The notes under the pieces are model-generated. The model worked only from the letters and a program-made list of their open reading frames with translations, searched no databases and was not told the DNA's origin. Below, piece after piece: positions 1 to 8,288 of a stretch of 64,000 nt of DNA. Position 1 is the stretch's first letter. Every line of letters starts with the position of its first letter. Location of the stretch: positions 1 to 64,000 of the forward strand of contig NZ_JALPVJ010000013.1 in NCBI RefSeq assembly GCF_023544445.1, written 5' to 3'. A program made the translations under genes and the position numbers. The DNA is from Actinoplanes sp. M2I2 (GTDB lineage Bacteria > Actinomycetota > Actinomycetes > Mycobacteriales > Micromonosporaceae).

Positions 1-242
1 GGATTTGCGTTGCCTGAGCACTGCTTCCTCCTCGATCGGATCTCTGATGCCCACCGTGGCACCACCACCGAGCGGTCAGGCAGTGCAAGCTTTGCCTGGA
101 CACACCAATCCCACCCTCCACCACGGCCACCGTGACCGCGTTGTGGCAGACCATGGTCGTCACTACGGACAACGGCCGCCTGGTCCTCCCGGAGAGGACG
201 TGCCTCTGCAGGGGGACCAGGCGGCCGGAGGGCGGTTCTTCG

Positions 243-548
243 TCAGGCCGTGGTGGGCCAGTCCTCCTGCTTCTGGCTCGTCTCGGGCGCCGTGAAGTGC
301 GCGACGCCCGGGCCCGCCAGGTATGCGGCCACCGAGGTGGGCACCACGTCCGGGTAGTCGGCGTTCCGGACGTCCTGCAGCGAGCCGGTCCCGTCGTACA
401 TGGCGATCTGGTACTGCAGAGCCACGTACTCGAACAGGTTGGACGCCGCGAACTGCCGGCGGGCGATCTCCGCGCGCAGGTCCCGCAACGTCCCCTTGCG
501 CACCAGGTTTTACCGCCGCTCGGACGCGGCCTCGACCTCGTTGCGCAT
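243..548 (-). pseudogene. Small hypothetical protein gene interrupted by an in-frame TAA
   Basis: I do not recognise this protein. One minus-strand frame runs from an ATG at 548 to a stop at 243, but a TAA at 510-512 splits it after 12 residues (MRNEVEAASERR). The remaining 86 codons can only start at a GTG at 503, which has no convincing Shine-Dalgarno sequence. The larger part is Arg/Glu-rich at first, then has a hydrophobic-aromatic stretch (FEYVALQYQIAMYDG) and a polar tail. The charged style of the first 12 codons continues smoothly across the stop, so I read this as a gene of about 101 codons broken by a nonsense change. It lies 36 bases downstream of the oxidoreductase gene on the same strand, so it was probably cotranscribed. 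A functional GTG-started 86-residue protein remains possible. Confidence 0.45.
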
Positions 549-584
549 GCGTGAGAGCCAGGGTCAGCGGCCGGACAGCTCCGC

Positions 585-1559
585 TCAGAGCATCAGCTCG
601 ATCTCGTCGCAGATGAGCAGGTCCTCCAAAGCGTCCCCGGCGGGATTGAGCAGCGCGGTGCCGACGGCGGTGCCGGTCCGCGCCGCGGCGCGGAAGGCGG
701 CAACCTGGCGGTCGAAACCGTCCGGCGCACCCTCCACCCGTACCGGATCGCCCACGCGTGGCGTGTAGACCAGGTGGCCGCCGTCCAGGTCGCCGGGGAA
801 CAGTTCGATACCGCCCTCGGTGCCGACGATGGTGACCTGCCAGCCGTCGAGATTGCCGGGTTTGACGTACGACGCCGTCATCGAACAGGCGATGTCGGAA
901 GGGAAGTCCAGCAACACGGTGCACGTTTCGGGGCGGATCGAGCCGGGACGGTCGACACGCTTGGTGTTACCCAGAGCAGCGGCCACGCGGGGGCGGCCGA
1001 GCAGCCACCGCAACGGGTTGAGGAACGCGTACGTGAGATGAGTGACCAGCATGCCGCCGCTGGCTTGCTGGTCGTAGTACCAGGACTGCGGATCCTGGTC
1101 GAACAGCGCAACAGTCTGCACGCTGACCGGAGCACCGATCCGACCGAGCAGCTCCCGGGTCGAGTGCCAGACCGACTTGTAGCGTGCCTCGTATCCGGCT
1201 TCGAGAATGAGGTCGTGGCGTGCCGCAAGGTCGGTGAGTTGCCGGCCGCGTTCACTGGTGGTGGCCAGCGGGCCGCCGGCGAGGGTGTGCAACCTTTCGG
1301 CCAGCGCCCAGCCGACCATGTCGTCCTGGACCCTGTGCGGCACCGCCACCAGAACCGCATCGATGCCGTCCCGGCCGGTGAGCTCGGTGTGGTCGGCCGT
1401 GGCCCGGGCGTTCCACCGGCCGGCCAGCCGTTCCGCGTTACCCAGCCGCCGCGAGGCGACAGCCACCACCTCGACGCCGTCCTGAGCGGCCAGGGCATCG
1501 CCTCTTACCTGAGCAAGCTTGCCGCTACCGATGATGCCGACGCGCAGTGCGGTCACCAA
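585..1559 (-). CDS. Gfo/Idh/MocA family oxidoreductase lacking the EKP lysine
   Basis: NAD(P)-dependent oxidoreductase fold of 324 residues, normal for the family. Residues 5-15 (LRVGIIGSGKL) form the Rossmann dinucleotide loop, and the beta-strand VLVAVPH at 69-75 is typical. The catalytic EKP motif expected near residue 95 is replaced by GGP (95-97), although the flanking PLATT and the following helix are retained. The C-terminal half carries the usual GGMLVTH segment and substrate-binding beta-sheet. The substrate is unknown; relatives act on inositols, sugars or biliverdin. Loss of the lysine suggests altered chemistry or a binding role. The start is the ATG-led MVTALRVGI. It is upstream of the interrupted small gene on the same strand. 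Confidence 0.85.
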   Translation of the reverse strand: MVTALRVGIIGSGKLAQVRGDALAAQDGVEVVAVASRRLGNAERLAGRWNARATADHTELTGRDGIDAVLVAVPHRVQDDMVGWALAERLHTLAGGPLATTSERGRQLTDLAARHDLILEAGYEARYKSVWHSTRELLGRIGAPVSVQTVALFDQDPQSWYYDQQASGGMLVTHLTYAFLNPLRWLLGRPRVAAALGNTKRVDRPGSIRPETCTVLLDFPSDIACSMTASYVKPGNLDGWQVTIVGTEGGIELFPGDLDGGHLVYTPRVGDPVRVEGAPDGFDRQVAAFRAAARTGTAVGTALLNPAGDALEDLLICDEIELML

Positions 1560-1713
1560 GATCCCTCTTCGACAGTTGATGATCTGTTGGGCGACATCGT
1601 ACTACCGTGGGTCTGTCCCGGGCGGGCGTCAAGCTTGCCGGCCCTCGAGAACCGGGACCAAGCTCGGCGACCCAGGACCGGCCGCCGAGCTTGTCGTGTC
1701 ACGCCACCGTCGT

Positions 1714-2526
1714 TCAGCGCTGGTCGGCGTGCGCCGTCAACATGAACGCGTAGGTGGAGGTGTAGCCGTACCGGTTGGGGTGGAAGATCTCGGTGAGATG
1801 GCCGGCGTCCACTCCGTTGATCCACGGGTCCGCGCTGCAGGCCTCGTGACCGAGGAACGGCAGGCGCATCTCGATGAACTTCACGCCGGCCCGCTCGCTC
1901 GCGGTCGCGATGCCCGCGGCGACGTGGTCGGCGTTGTGGGTGAGCTGCTTGCGGTTGGCCGCGCTCGGGCTGAGCGCGCCGCAGCTGCCGGTTCCCTCGG
2001 CGACCAGGCGCGGGTAGCCGAGAACCAGGACGCGGGCGTTCGGGGCTCGCTTCCTGACCTCGGTGTAGAGCGCCGTGAGGTCGTCCGTCAGCTTGGTCCG
2101 TGCGTAGTACGCCCCCAGGTCGGTTGCGTACTTGCACTCCGCCTCGGTGCCGGTCAGGCAGGCCGTCACGGTGCTGGTGAAACCGTCGTCGTTGCCGCCG
2201 ACGGTGATCGAGACGAGCGTGGTGGCCGCGCTCAGAGCGCTCAGCTGGTTGGCCCGTACATCAGTGATCTTGGCCCCGCTGCAGGTCAGGTCCTTGAAGG
2301 CAACAGCGGGGTGGTTCTTCGCGTACGTCCGCGGGTAGCTGTCCGGGCTTCGCTTGCAGTCACCGCTCGCCGCGTCATAGGGGTACGCCCCGACTCCGGA
2401 CGCGTACGAGTCACCGAGTGCGACGTACTCGCCGGACGTGGTCGTGGCCCGGGCAGTTCCGGACGCCACGAGGGACACGGTGGCTATCACGACCGCGGAG
2501 ACCAAGGCGGACAGGGATCTACGCAT
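1714..2526 (-). CDS. Secreted SGNH/GDSL hydrolase (lipase/esterase)
   Basis: Predicted secreted esterase or lipase of 270 residues. A signal peptide occupies about residues 1-28 (MRRS start, hydrophobic core, ATA-type end). The SGNH blocks are visible: GDSYASG with nucleophile Ser40, a Gly in the TCSGAK region, GGND with Asn112, and FHPN with His249 close to the C-terminus. Several Cys residues (C59, C82 and others) could form the disulfides usual in actinomycete secreted lipases. I chose the ATG at 2526 because a GGCGAGG element lies about 10 bases upstream and a signal peptide follows directly; an upstream start would put about 28 unrelated residues before it. It is divergent from the metallo-hydrolase operon. 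Confidence 0.9.
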   Translation of the reverse strand: MRRSLSALVSAVVIATVSLVASGTARATTTSGEYVALGDSYASGVGAYPYDAASGDCKRSPDSYPRTYAKNHPAVAFKDLTCSGAKITDVRANQLSALSAATTLVSITVGGNDDGFTSTVTACLTGTEAECKYATDLGAYYARTKLTDDLTALYTEVRKRAPNARVLVLGYPRLVAEGTGSCGALSPSAANRKQLTHNADHVAAGIATASERAGVKFIEMRLPFLGHEACSADPWINGVDAGHLTEIFHPNRYGYTSTYAFMLTAHADQR

Positions 2527-2702
2527 AGGTGTGTGGCACCTCGCCTTTCTGAGGATGGAGAGTGCACACCGGCGTGCTGACGAAGGGCTCAGCATGTCCG
2601 GGACAGCCACGGACGGTACAAGTCGCGAAGCATCGATGGATATGTGCCGCGATCATCCTGGAACCTTGGGTCCGCGATGGATGCCCCCGTGGCCAAGTCC
2701 CT

Positions 2703-2774
2703 CAAGTCGTACGAGTCGAGAAAGTCTGAGGCAAGAAAGTCTTGCCTCGGACGTTCCTGATTCGTACGATCTTG
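2703..2774. promoter_or_regulatory. Nested inverted repeats, candidate MarR operator
   Basis: A perfect 9-bp inverted repeat GAGGCAAGA-aag-TCTTGCCTC sits at 2728-2748. An outer, nearly perfect pair surrounds it: CAAGTCGTACGA at 2703-2714 and TCGTACGATCTTG at 2762-2774. The site ends two bases before the ATG of the metallo-hydrolase gene, whose operon includes a MarR regulator at 3658. By family habit this is probably the autoregulatory operator of that MarR protein, placed to block transcription of the operon. Confidence 0.65.
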
Positions 2775-2776
2775 TC

Positions 2777-3640
2777 ATGTCACCGCTTCCGGAACCTGCC
2801 GCCTGGTCCGCGCCTCTGCCCGAGGCCCATCCGCCCGCGGACATGGCCGTCTACCACCTGCCCACCGGCACATACGAGACTCGGGCGGCTTTCGCCGTGC
2901 AGGGCGGCTCGTTCCGCGACAAGCGCCCCTTCGCCGCATCCGCGATTCTGATCAAGCACCCCCAGGGGGACCTGCTGATCGACGCCGGCTTCGGCGCCGG
3001 CGTAGCCGGGCACATCCGCCTGCTGCCGGTCTTCGTGCGTGCCCCCTATCAGGTCGGCCGGACGGTCAGCGAGCAGCTCGACGCCGCCGGCTACGACCGC
3101 AGCCGGTTGCTCGGGGTGCTGCTGACCCACTCCCACTGGGATCACACGAGTGGCCTCGACAGCCTGCGGGGCACGCCGCTCTGGATGAACGCGGAGGAGC
3201 GGCAGTACGCCGCCAAGGATCCCGACGGCAAGGTGTTCCGCCAGGTGTCCCAGGGCTACCAGATTCACGAGTACGCCTTCGCGGACGGGCCGTATCTCGG
3301 GTTCCCGTCGAGCTACGACGTTCACGGCGACGGCTCGGTGGTCATCGTTCCGGCCGCCGGCCACACCTCCGGCTCCGTCATCGTCTTCGTGACCGCGCCG
3401 ACCGGCGACCGGTACGCGTTCATCGGCGACCTGACCTGGCAGATCGACGGCATCCGTCGGCGGGTCGAACGGCCGTGGCTGCTGAGCAAGCTCGCCGACA
3501 GCGACCGGGGGCAGCTGCGCCAGGATCTCGGCCGCATGATCGCCCTGGACGGCCTGGTGCGGATCGTCCCCGCGCACGACCTCGGCTCCTACGACGGCAT
3601 TCCGCTGCTGACCCCCGAGGAAGCGAAGCGGTCCCGCTGA
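2777..3640 (+). CDS. MBL-fold metallo-hydrolase (N-acyl-homoserine-lactonase-like)
   Basis: Zinc hydrolase of the metallo-beta-lactamase superfamily, 287 residues, no signal peptide, so cytoplasmic. The metal site is intact: THSHWDH (His118, His120, Asp122, His123), GHTSG with His196, Asp218 in FIGDLTW, and a late His in VPAHD. The general layout, with a long N-terminal beta segment before the HxHxDH motif, resembles quorum-quenching lactonases and related esterases; the substrate is not predictable. The frame is open further upstream, but the ATG at 2777 follows the palindromic operator and starts the conserved part. It is first in a tight operon with MarR, a carboxymuconolactone-decarboxylase-like protein and Lgt. 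Confidence 0.88.
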   Translation: MSPLPEPAAWSAPLPEAHPPADMAVYHLPTGTYETRAAFAVQGGSFRDKRPFAASAILIKHPQGDLLIDAGFGAGVAGHIRLLPVFVRAPYQVGRTVSEQLDAAGYDRSRLLGVLLTHSHWDHTSGLDSLRGTPLWMNAEERQYAAKDPDGKVFRQVSQGYQIHEYAFADGPYLGFPSSYDVHGDGSVVIVPAAGHTSGSVIVFVTAPTGDRYAFIGDLTWQIDGIRRRVERPWLLSKLADSDRGQLRQDLGRMIALDGLVRIVPAHDLGSYDGIPLLTPEEAKRSR

Positions 3641-3657
3641 GGACGTACGGTTCTCGC

Positions 3658-4134
3658 ATGCAGAGCCCGCAACCGTCTGAGGCCGCCGGCCCGCGGCCCA
3701 CCATCGACTCCGAGATCACCTGGCTGCTGCACCGCGCGGCCCAGCGCATGCGCGCCGCGACCGGGGAGATAGCCGAGAAGCACGGGCTGACGATGCGCGA
3801 ATACATCGTGCTCAGCGCCCTCGACAAGAGCCCGGGCCTCACCCAGGGCGAGCTCGGCAAGACGCTGGGACTCGACAAGACCACCCTGATGAGCCAGCTC
3901 GACCGGCTCGAGCGCACCGGTCTGGTCGTGCGGCACAGCGACCCGCGCGACCGCCGCCTGCGTATCCCCGTGATCACCGAGGACGGCGAGGCCCTGCGCG
4001 CGAAGGTCGCCGCGGCCTGCGACACCGTCGAGACCTCGGCCCTGACCGGCCTCGACCCGGACGAGACCCAGAGCCTGCGCCGGATGCTTTTCACCATCAT
4101 CGGTGACGTCGAGGACCGGGGATCCTGCCTATGA
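3658..4134 (+). CDS. MarR family transcriptional regulator
   Basis: Winged-helix regulator of 158 residues. The recognition region TQGELGKTLGLDKTTLMSQL (about 61-80) and the wing with DPRDRRLRIP (about 96-105) are typical of MarR/SlyA proteins, with dimerisation helices at both ends. It begins 18 bases after the metallo-hydrolase stop and is followed 17 bases later by the next gene, so it is an internal gene of the operon. The inverted repeat at 2728-2748 is its likely binding site, giving autoregulation relieved by a small ligand. The ligand is unknown; given its neighbours it may be a lactone or a phenolic compound. Confidence 0.92.
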   Translation: MQSPQPSEAAGPRPTIDSEITWLLHRAAQRMRAATGEIAEKHGLTMREYIVLSALDKSPGLTQGELGKTLGLDKTTLMSQLDRLERTGLVVRHSDPRDRRLRIPVITEDGEALRAKVAAACDTVETSALTGLDPDETQSLRRMLFTIIGDVEDRGSCL

Positions 4135-4150
4135 GACACCAGGAGAGAGC

Positions 4151-4549
4151 ATGCCGACCCTTCCCCCGTACGACCTGAGTGAGCGCGCCGTCGCCGGCCG
4201 GGAGGTCTACGCCCGCAATTTCGGGGTGTCGCCCGCGGAGGCCGAACGGCGCATGATTGCGCGCGCCGGTCCCGCCTTCACCCGGGAAGCGTACGAGGCG
4301 GCCGGCGGCCCCGGCTGGCAGAGCGACGTCCTGACCGACCGGGACCGCAGCGTCGCCGTGATCGCCGCGCTCGTCAGCCAGGGCGTCACCGACGACCGGC
4401 TCGCGACCTACCTGTCCCTGGCCCGCCGCAACGGTGTCGGCACCGAGGGGCTCATCGCGTTGATGGTGCTGCTCAGCGCGTACCTCGGGCAGCCGCACAC
4501 CTCGCTGGGGGCCGAAGCCGTGCTGCGTTCGGCCCGCGCGGAGCAGTGA
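4151..4549 (+). CDS. Carboxymuconolactone decarboxylase family protein
   Basis: Small all-helical protein of 132 residues resembling gamma-carboxymuconolactone decarboxylase (PcaC-like). It contains no cysteine at all, so it is not the thiol-dependent AhpD-type peroxidase branch of the family. The C-terminal half has the family helix pair (TDDRLATYLSLARRNGVGTEGLIALMVLL). The ATG at 4151 is preceded by AGGAGAG. The stop is one base before the Lgt start, indicating a single transcript. In this context it may process the product of the upstream metallo-hydrolase; that is inference. Confidence 0.85.
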   Translation: MPTLPPYDLSERAVAGREVYARNFGVSPAEAERRMIARAGPAFTREAYEAAGGPGWQSDVLTDRDRSVAVIAALVSQGVTDDRLATYLSLARRNGVGTEGLIALMVLLSAYLGQPHTSLGAEAVLRSARAEQ

Positions 4550-4550
4550 G

Positions 4551-5369
4551 GTGTCACTCGCTGCCATCCCCAGCCCGGCAACCTCCGTGTGGCATCTGGG
4601 CCCGCTGCCGATCCGGGCCTACGCGCTCTGCATCCTCGCCGGCATCGTCGTTGCGGCCCTCATCATGGAAAGGCGTCTGCGGGCGCGCGGCGTCGAGGCT
4701 GGAACAGCCCTGGACATCGGTGCCTGGGCGGTGCCTTCCGGCATTCTCGGCGCGCGGGTCTACCACCTGATCACCTCGCCGCAGGGCTACTTCGGCGCCG
4801 GCGGTGACCCGCTGCGCGCCTTCGCGATCTGGGAGGGCGGCCTGAGCATCTGGGGCGGCCTGGCCGGCGGTGCGCTCGGCGTCTGGATCGCCGTACGGCG
4901 CCGCGACCTGTCGCTGAGTGTCGTGGCCGACGCGCTCGCCCCCGGGCTGCCCGTGGCGCAGGCGATCGGGCGGATCGGCAACTGGTTCAACAACGAGGTC
5001 TACGGCAGGGTCACCACGCTGCCGTGGGGCCTGCAAGTGCACGACATGCGAACCGGGGAGCTGCTGCCCGGGCTGTATCACCCCACCTTCGCGTACGAGG
5101 CGCTCTGGAATCTCGGCGTGGCCGCGCTGGTCTGGGGCGCCGACCGCCGCCTTGCTTTCCGGCGTGGACGAGCCTTCGCCCTGTACGTGATGGGCTATGC
5201 CGCCGGTCGGGTGTGGATAGAGACGCTGCGCATCGACGAGGCCACCACCTTCTTCGGCGTACGGCTCAACGTGTTCACCGCGATCGCGGCGTTCCTCGGC
5301 GCAGCGCTCTACTTCTTCACCACCCGACCCGCACGCATCCCCGGCCCGGTGACGGCTGACGCCCGTTGA
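4551..5369 (+). CDS. lgt: Prolipoprotein diacylglyceryl transferase
   Basis: Integral membrane enzyme that transfers diacylglyceryl from phosphatidylglycerol to the lipobox cysteine of prolipoproteins. The length of 272 residues is normal. The Lgt signature GRIGNWFNNEVYG (about 141-153) is present, together with IWEGGLSIWGGLAGG, the actinobacterial form of the first conserved block, and multiple membrane segments. The start is a GTG one base after the preceding stop. Its place at the end of a MarR-controlled operon is unlike the usual housekeeping context, so it is probably an additional, inducible Lgt. It converges with the next gene with only six bases between stops. Confidence 0.93.
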   Translation: MSLAAIPSPATSVWHLGPLPIRAYALCILAGIVVAALIMERRLRARGVEAGTALDIGAWAVPSGILGARVYHLITSPQGYFGAGGDPLRAFAIWEGGLSIWGGLAGGALGVWIAVRRRDLSLSVVADALAPGLPVAQAIGRIGNWFNNEVYGRVTTLPWGLQVHDMRTGELLPGLYHPTFAYEALWNLGVAALVWGADRRLAFRRGRAFALYVMGYAAGRVWIETLRIDEATTFFGVRLNVFTAIAAFLGAALYFFTTRPARIPGPVTADAR

Positions 5370-5375
5370 TACTTC

Positions 5376-6164
5376 CTAGACGCGCGGCACGATGACGCGG
5401 GACCAGTCGGCGATGTAACGGGTCTGCTCAGCGAGGGCCCGGACGCCGGCCTCGGTGATGACGACCGTCTTCTTCGACGGGCGCTGTACCAGCCCCGCAG
5501 CCGTCATCAACCTCAGCCGGCGGGTGAGTGTGTCCGGCGTGACCGCCAAGGTTCCGGCGAGCACGGTCAGGTTCTCGGGGGTGCCGGGAGTCAGGCCGCC
5601 GAGCACCCGTAGCTGCAGGTCGTCGTGGATCCGGTCGAAGATCTCGACGAAGCGGCGTACATCCTGATGAGCCCGCACGGCGACCTCCGCGTACGACTGG
5701 TCGGTGAACATGATCCGCAGCCGGTGGTGCCGCCCCTCCGGCATGGACTGGTTGTCCACGTCCACGATGTACTGGCTACCTCGCAGAGTGAGGATGCCGT
5801 AGGCACGCTGGATCAGCATGATCGACCGGAGCCGGCCCAGCGGCACCGCCCCGGCGGACCTGCCGCTCGAGTCCCAGGCATGGAAGGCGGACGGTGACAC
5901 CCCGAGCATGAGCCGCGTGCCGTCGGGCAGGACGCCGGCCACCAGGCAGTCGCAGGTGCCACGCTCCCGCGGCCGGTGCTGAGCCCCGTCGACCCGTCCG
6001 GGCAACACCACGAGGCACCCGTCCCGCGGCGTCGGCTCCCACGGCGCGGCCCGCATGTAGCGCTCGCGCAGCCGGCGGTCCACCAGCCACTTGCCCGTGA
6101 GCAGCAGGCCTACCAGCACCAGGCCGGCGCCCGCGAAAGTTGCCATCAAGCCGATAGGGCCCAT
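5376..6164 (-). CDS. Membrane-anchored protein with C-terminal winged helix
   Basis: Protein of 262 residues with one N-terminal membrane segment (about 3-24, GLMATFAGAGLVLVGLLLTG), then a mixed beta region rich in short strands, and a C-terminal winged-helix-like domain. In the last part, ENLTVLAGTLAVTPDTLTRR (about 199-218) reads as a helix-turn-helix and SKKTVVITEAG (about 233-243) as a wing, followed by a closing helix. I do not recognise the family. The architecture suggests a membrane-tethered regulator or a cytoplasmic protein-interaction winged helix. It has no obvious operon partner; the gene upstream on the same strand is 83 bases away. Confidence 0.7.
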   Translation of the reverse strand: MGPIGLMATFAGAGLVLVGLLLTGKWLVDRRLRERYMRAAPWEPTPRDGCLVVLPGRVDGAQHRPRERGTCDCLVAGVLPDGTRLMLGVSPSAFHAWDSSGRSAGAVPLGRLRSIMLIQRAYGILTLRGSQYIVDVDNQSMPEGRHHRLRIMFTDQSYAEVAVRAHQDVRRFVEIFDRIHDDLQLRVLGGLTPGTPENLTVLAGTLAVTPDTLTRRLRLMTAAGLVQRPSKKTVVITEAGVRALAEQTRYIADWSRVIVPRV

Positions 6165-6247
6165 GCCGCCAGACTATCGACCGAGGTCACTGAGCCACCG
6201 CGGCGGCTCGACGATCAACGGCTGGCGCGGTAGGCCTGCGGGCACCG

Positions 6248-7078
6248 TCACTGGTCGAGCAACCCGGCGGCGGCGTCGGCGAACGCGACCGGCTCCTCGA
6301 TGTGGCCGAAGTGACCGCTGGCTTTCAGCTCGACCAGCCGGGAGCCGGCGATGCCGTCGTGCAGCAGGGCGGCCCATCCCGGTCCGCAGATGAAGTCGTG
6401 TGCTCCCACGATGACGACGGTCGGCGCGGTGATCTCGCCCAGCCGTGGGCGTACGTCGAAGGGCTCGGAGTCCTGCGGGACCGTCCACGCGCGGATGGCG
6501 GCTACGAAGTCCTCGAATTCCGTACGCCGGGTGGGGAAGTCGGCGAAGTACACCGGCGCCGCCTCGCGCAGCGCCGAGCTCATCGCCTCGTCGTCGGTGG
6601 CGGTCACCGCGCGCTGAAACGCGGCGGGAAGGTGCGGGTCGACGGCGGCGTACGCGGTGACGCCCGCCATCGCCGACTCCCAGAACTGCGGTCCGGTGAC
6701 CGGCGACGTGTCGTACAGGATGATTCCCGCGACGCGGCCGGGGTGGTCGAGCGTGTATTGCTGGACCACGAAACCGCCGTGCGAGTGGCCGAGGAGGTGG
6801 ACTCGCGGCAGGGCGAGATCGTCGACCACGGCGTCGAGAAAGGACACGTACGTGCTCAGGCCGTACAGGTCGAGACGACCGGAATCGCCGGTGCCCACCG
6901 GCTCCAGGTAGACCATGGTGTAGTGCTGCTCGAGCAGCGGCATCCGCAGGTACGCCGAGTCGATGCCCGGCCCGCCGGAATGCGCAACGCACACCGGGCC
7001 TTGGCCGGCGACGTGATACACCTGCCGGACGCCGCCTACGGTGATGGTGTGAGTGCCGGGTGTGATGGTGGTGCTCAA
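6248..7078 (-). CDS. Alpha/beta hydrolase, proline-iminopeptidase-like
   Basis: Cytoplasmic alpha/beta-fold hydrolase of 276 residues. The oxyanion-loop motif SGGPG (34-38) is the HGGPG variant typical of proline iminopeptidases and related hydrolases. The nucleophile elbow is GHSHGG with Ser99, the acid is probably Asp in GAHDF (about 226) and the base is His in SGHFGH (about 252). No signal peptide is seen. It lies upstream of the membrane winged-helix gene and downstream of the ECF sigma gene, all on the minus strand, but the gaps of 61 and 83 bases leave operon structure uncertain. The substrate is unknown. Confidence 0.88.
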   Translation of the reverse strand: MSTTITPGTHTITVGGVRQVYHVAGQGPVCVAHSGGPGIDSAYLRMPLLEQHYTMVYLEPVGTGDSGRLDLYGLSTYVSFLDAVVDDLALPRVHLLGHSHGGFVVQQYTLDHPGRVAGIILYDTSPVTGPQFWESAMAGVTAYAAVDPHLPAAFQRAVTATDDEAMSSALREAAPVYFADFPTRRTEFEDFVAAIRAWTVPQDSEPFDVRPRLGEITAPTVVIVGAHDFICGPGWAALLHDGIAGSRLVELKASGHFGHIEEPVAFADAAAGLLDQ

Positions 7079-7139
7079 GGGTTTCTCCGATCCGCGTCGT
7101 GCCTACCGGACCAGATGCGCGGGGAGCCCGGAAGTTCGC

Positions 7140-8066
7140 TCAGTTCGCGGAAATCTCGGGATGGAACAGCGTCATCGAGCGCACTCGGCCGCCCTCGAGC
7201 GAGTGCAACCACACCGCGCTGGGCGGGCAGTGACCCGGATCCGAGGACGGGCTGATCACTTCGGTCTCCCAGATGAGCACGTCGTCACCGGCGACCACGG
7301 AGACGAGCCGCTGGCTTACCCCGGCCTGCAGGTCGCCTTCCATGGTGTGCACCACCCGGTCGGTCCCCCCGTGCAGGCCGGATGAACGGATGAGGAACGA
7401 GGCGTCGGGCCGCCACAGCTCGCCGACGACCTGATGGAAGTCGCCGCGCATCGCCGTGGCCACGGCGTCGGCCGCCTCGCGCTGCCGGGAAGCGGCCCGG
7501 GCCGAGCTGTCCGGATGGGCCAGGTCGGCGGTCGCCCGCAGCGACATCACCATTTTCTGGCGGGCGTGGTTCAACCGGCTGCGGACGGTGCCGACGGGCA
7601 GGGCACACAGGGCCGCGATCTGATCGTACGAGGTGACGCCGCTGAAGTGGCGCAGCATCAGGACCAGCCGATCGGTCTCCGACAGCTCACCGATGGCGTG
7701 CCACACCCAGTCGCGCATCGCCGTCTGCTCGATCAGCTCTTCGGGCCCCGGGGTGGCCGCCGGTGGAAGGAAAGGCTCAGGATCGGCCACGGGCGTCGGC
7801 CGGGTGGCCCGGAACCGCATCCGGCAGTTGTTGCGCACCACGGCCCGCAGCCACGCGCCCGCCGCGTCCCGGTCGCGAATCTCCCCGACCCGGCGGATGG
7901 CGGTGACCATCGCGTCCTGTACGGCGTCCTCGGCGTCCGGCCCGTGGCCCAGCAGGCTCAGCGCCACCGCGCGCATGCCGGCCTCGTGCCGCTCCAGCAG
8001 CAGGCCCAGCGCGGTGGCGTCCCCGTTCTGAGCGCGTTGAACCAGCTCGGAGTCATTTATGGCCAC
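7140..8066 (-). CDS. ECF sigma factor with C-terminal SnoaL-like domain
   Basis: Extracytoplasmic-function sigma factor of 308 residues. Region 2 lies at about 7-75 (including DAEDAVQDAMVTAIRR) and region 4 at about 118-175 (YDQIAALCALPVGTVRSRLNHARQK). A C-terminal extension of about 115 residues has the NTF2/SnoaL look (ADAVATAMRGDFHQVVGELW and a following beta-sheet). Sigma factors with such extensions are known in actinobacteria and usually lack a separate anti-sigma factor, the extension itself modulating activity. No anti-sigma gene is adjacent here, which fits. It is divergent from a second ECF gene across about 220 bases that should hold both promoters. Confidence 0.9.
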   Translation of the reverse strand: MAINDSELVQRAQNGDATALGLLLERHEAGMRAVALSLLGHGPDAEDAVQDAMVTAIRRVGEIRDRDAAGAWLRAVVRNNCRMRFRATRPTPVADPEPFLPPAATPGPEELIEQTAMRDWVWHAIGELSETDRLVLMLRHFSGVTSYDQIAALCALPVGTVRSRLNHARQKMVMSLRATADLAHPDSSARAASRQREAADAVATAMRGDFHQVVGELWRPDASFLIRSSGLHGGTDRVVHTMEGDLQAGVSQRLVSVVAGDDVLIWETEVISPSSDPGHCPPSAVWLHSLEGGRVRSMTLFHPEISAN

Positions 8067-8288
8067 GCCGCAAGGTTACGGAGGAACCAGCGTCTTGCCG
8101 ACACGAACAGACAGGAGCCTGCTCACAGCGGGCTCGCCGTCGCGGTCACGTTCCCCCGGGACCCTCCCCGCGCGTGGCCCGGCTCACAGAAGACCGAACG
8201 AACTTTTCCGCACGGCGGCGCATCGAGTCCCCGTACGCGCGTCGGCGGTTCGTCCGGTGTGACGCCGCAGGAATCGAGGAGGAATTTT

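Noticed and set aside
1..242. Plus-strand frames at the left edge
   Set aside because: No ribosome site, low-complexity Pro/Arg/Gly composition, and no recognisable domain; nothing supported here.
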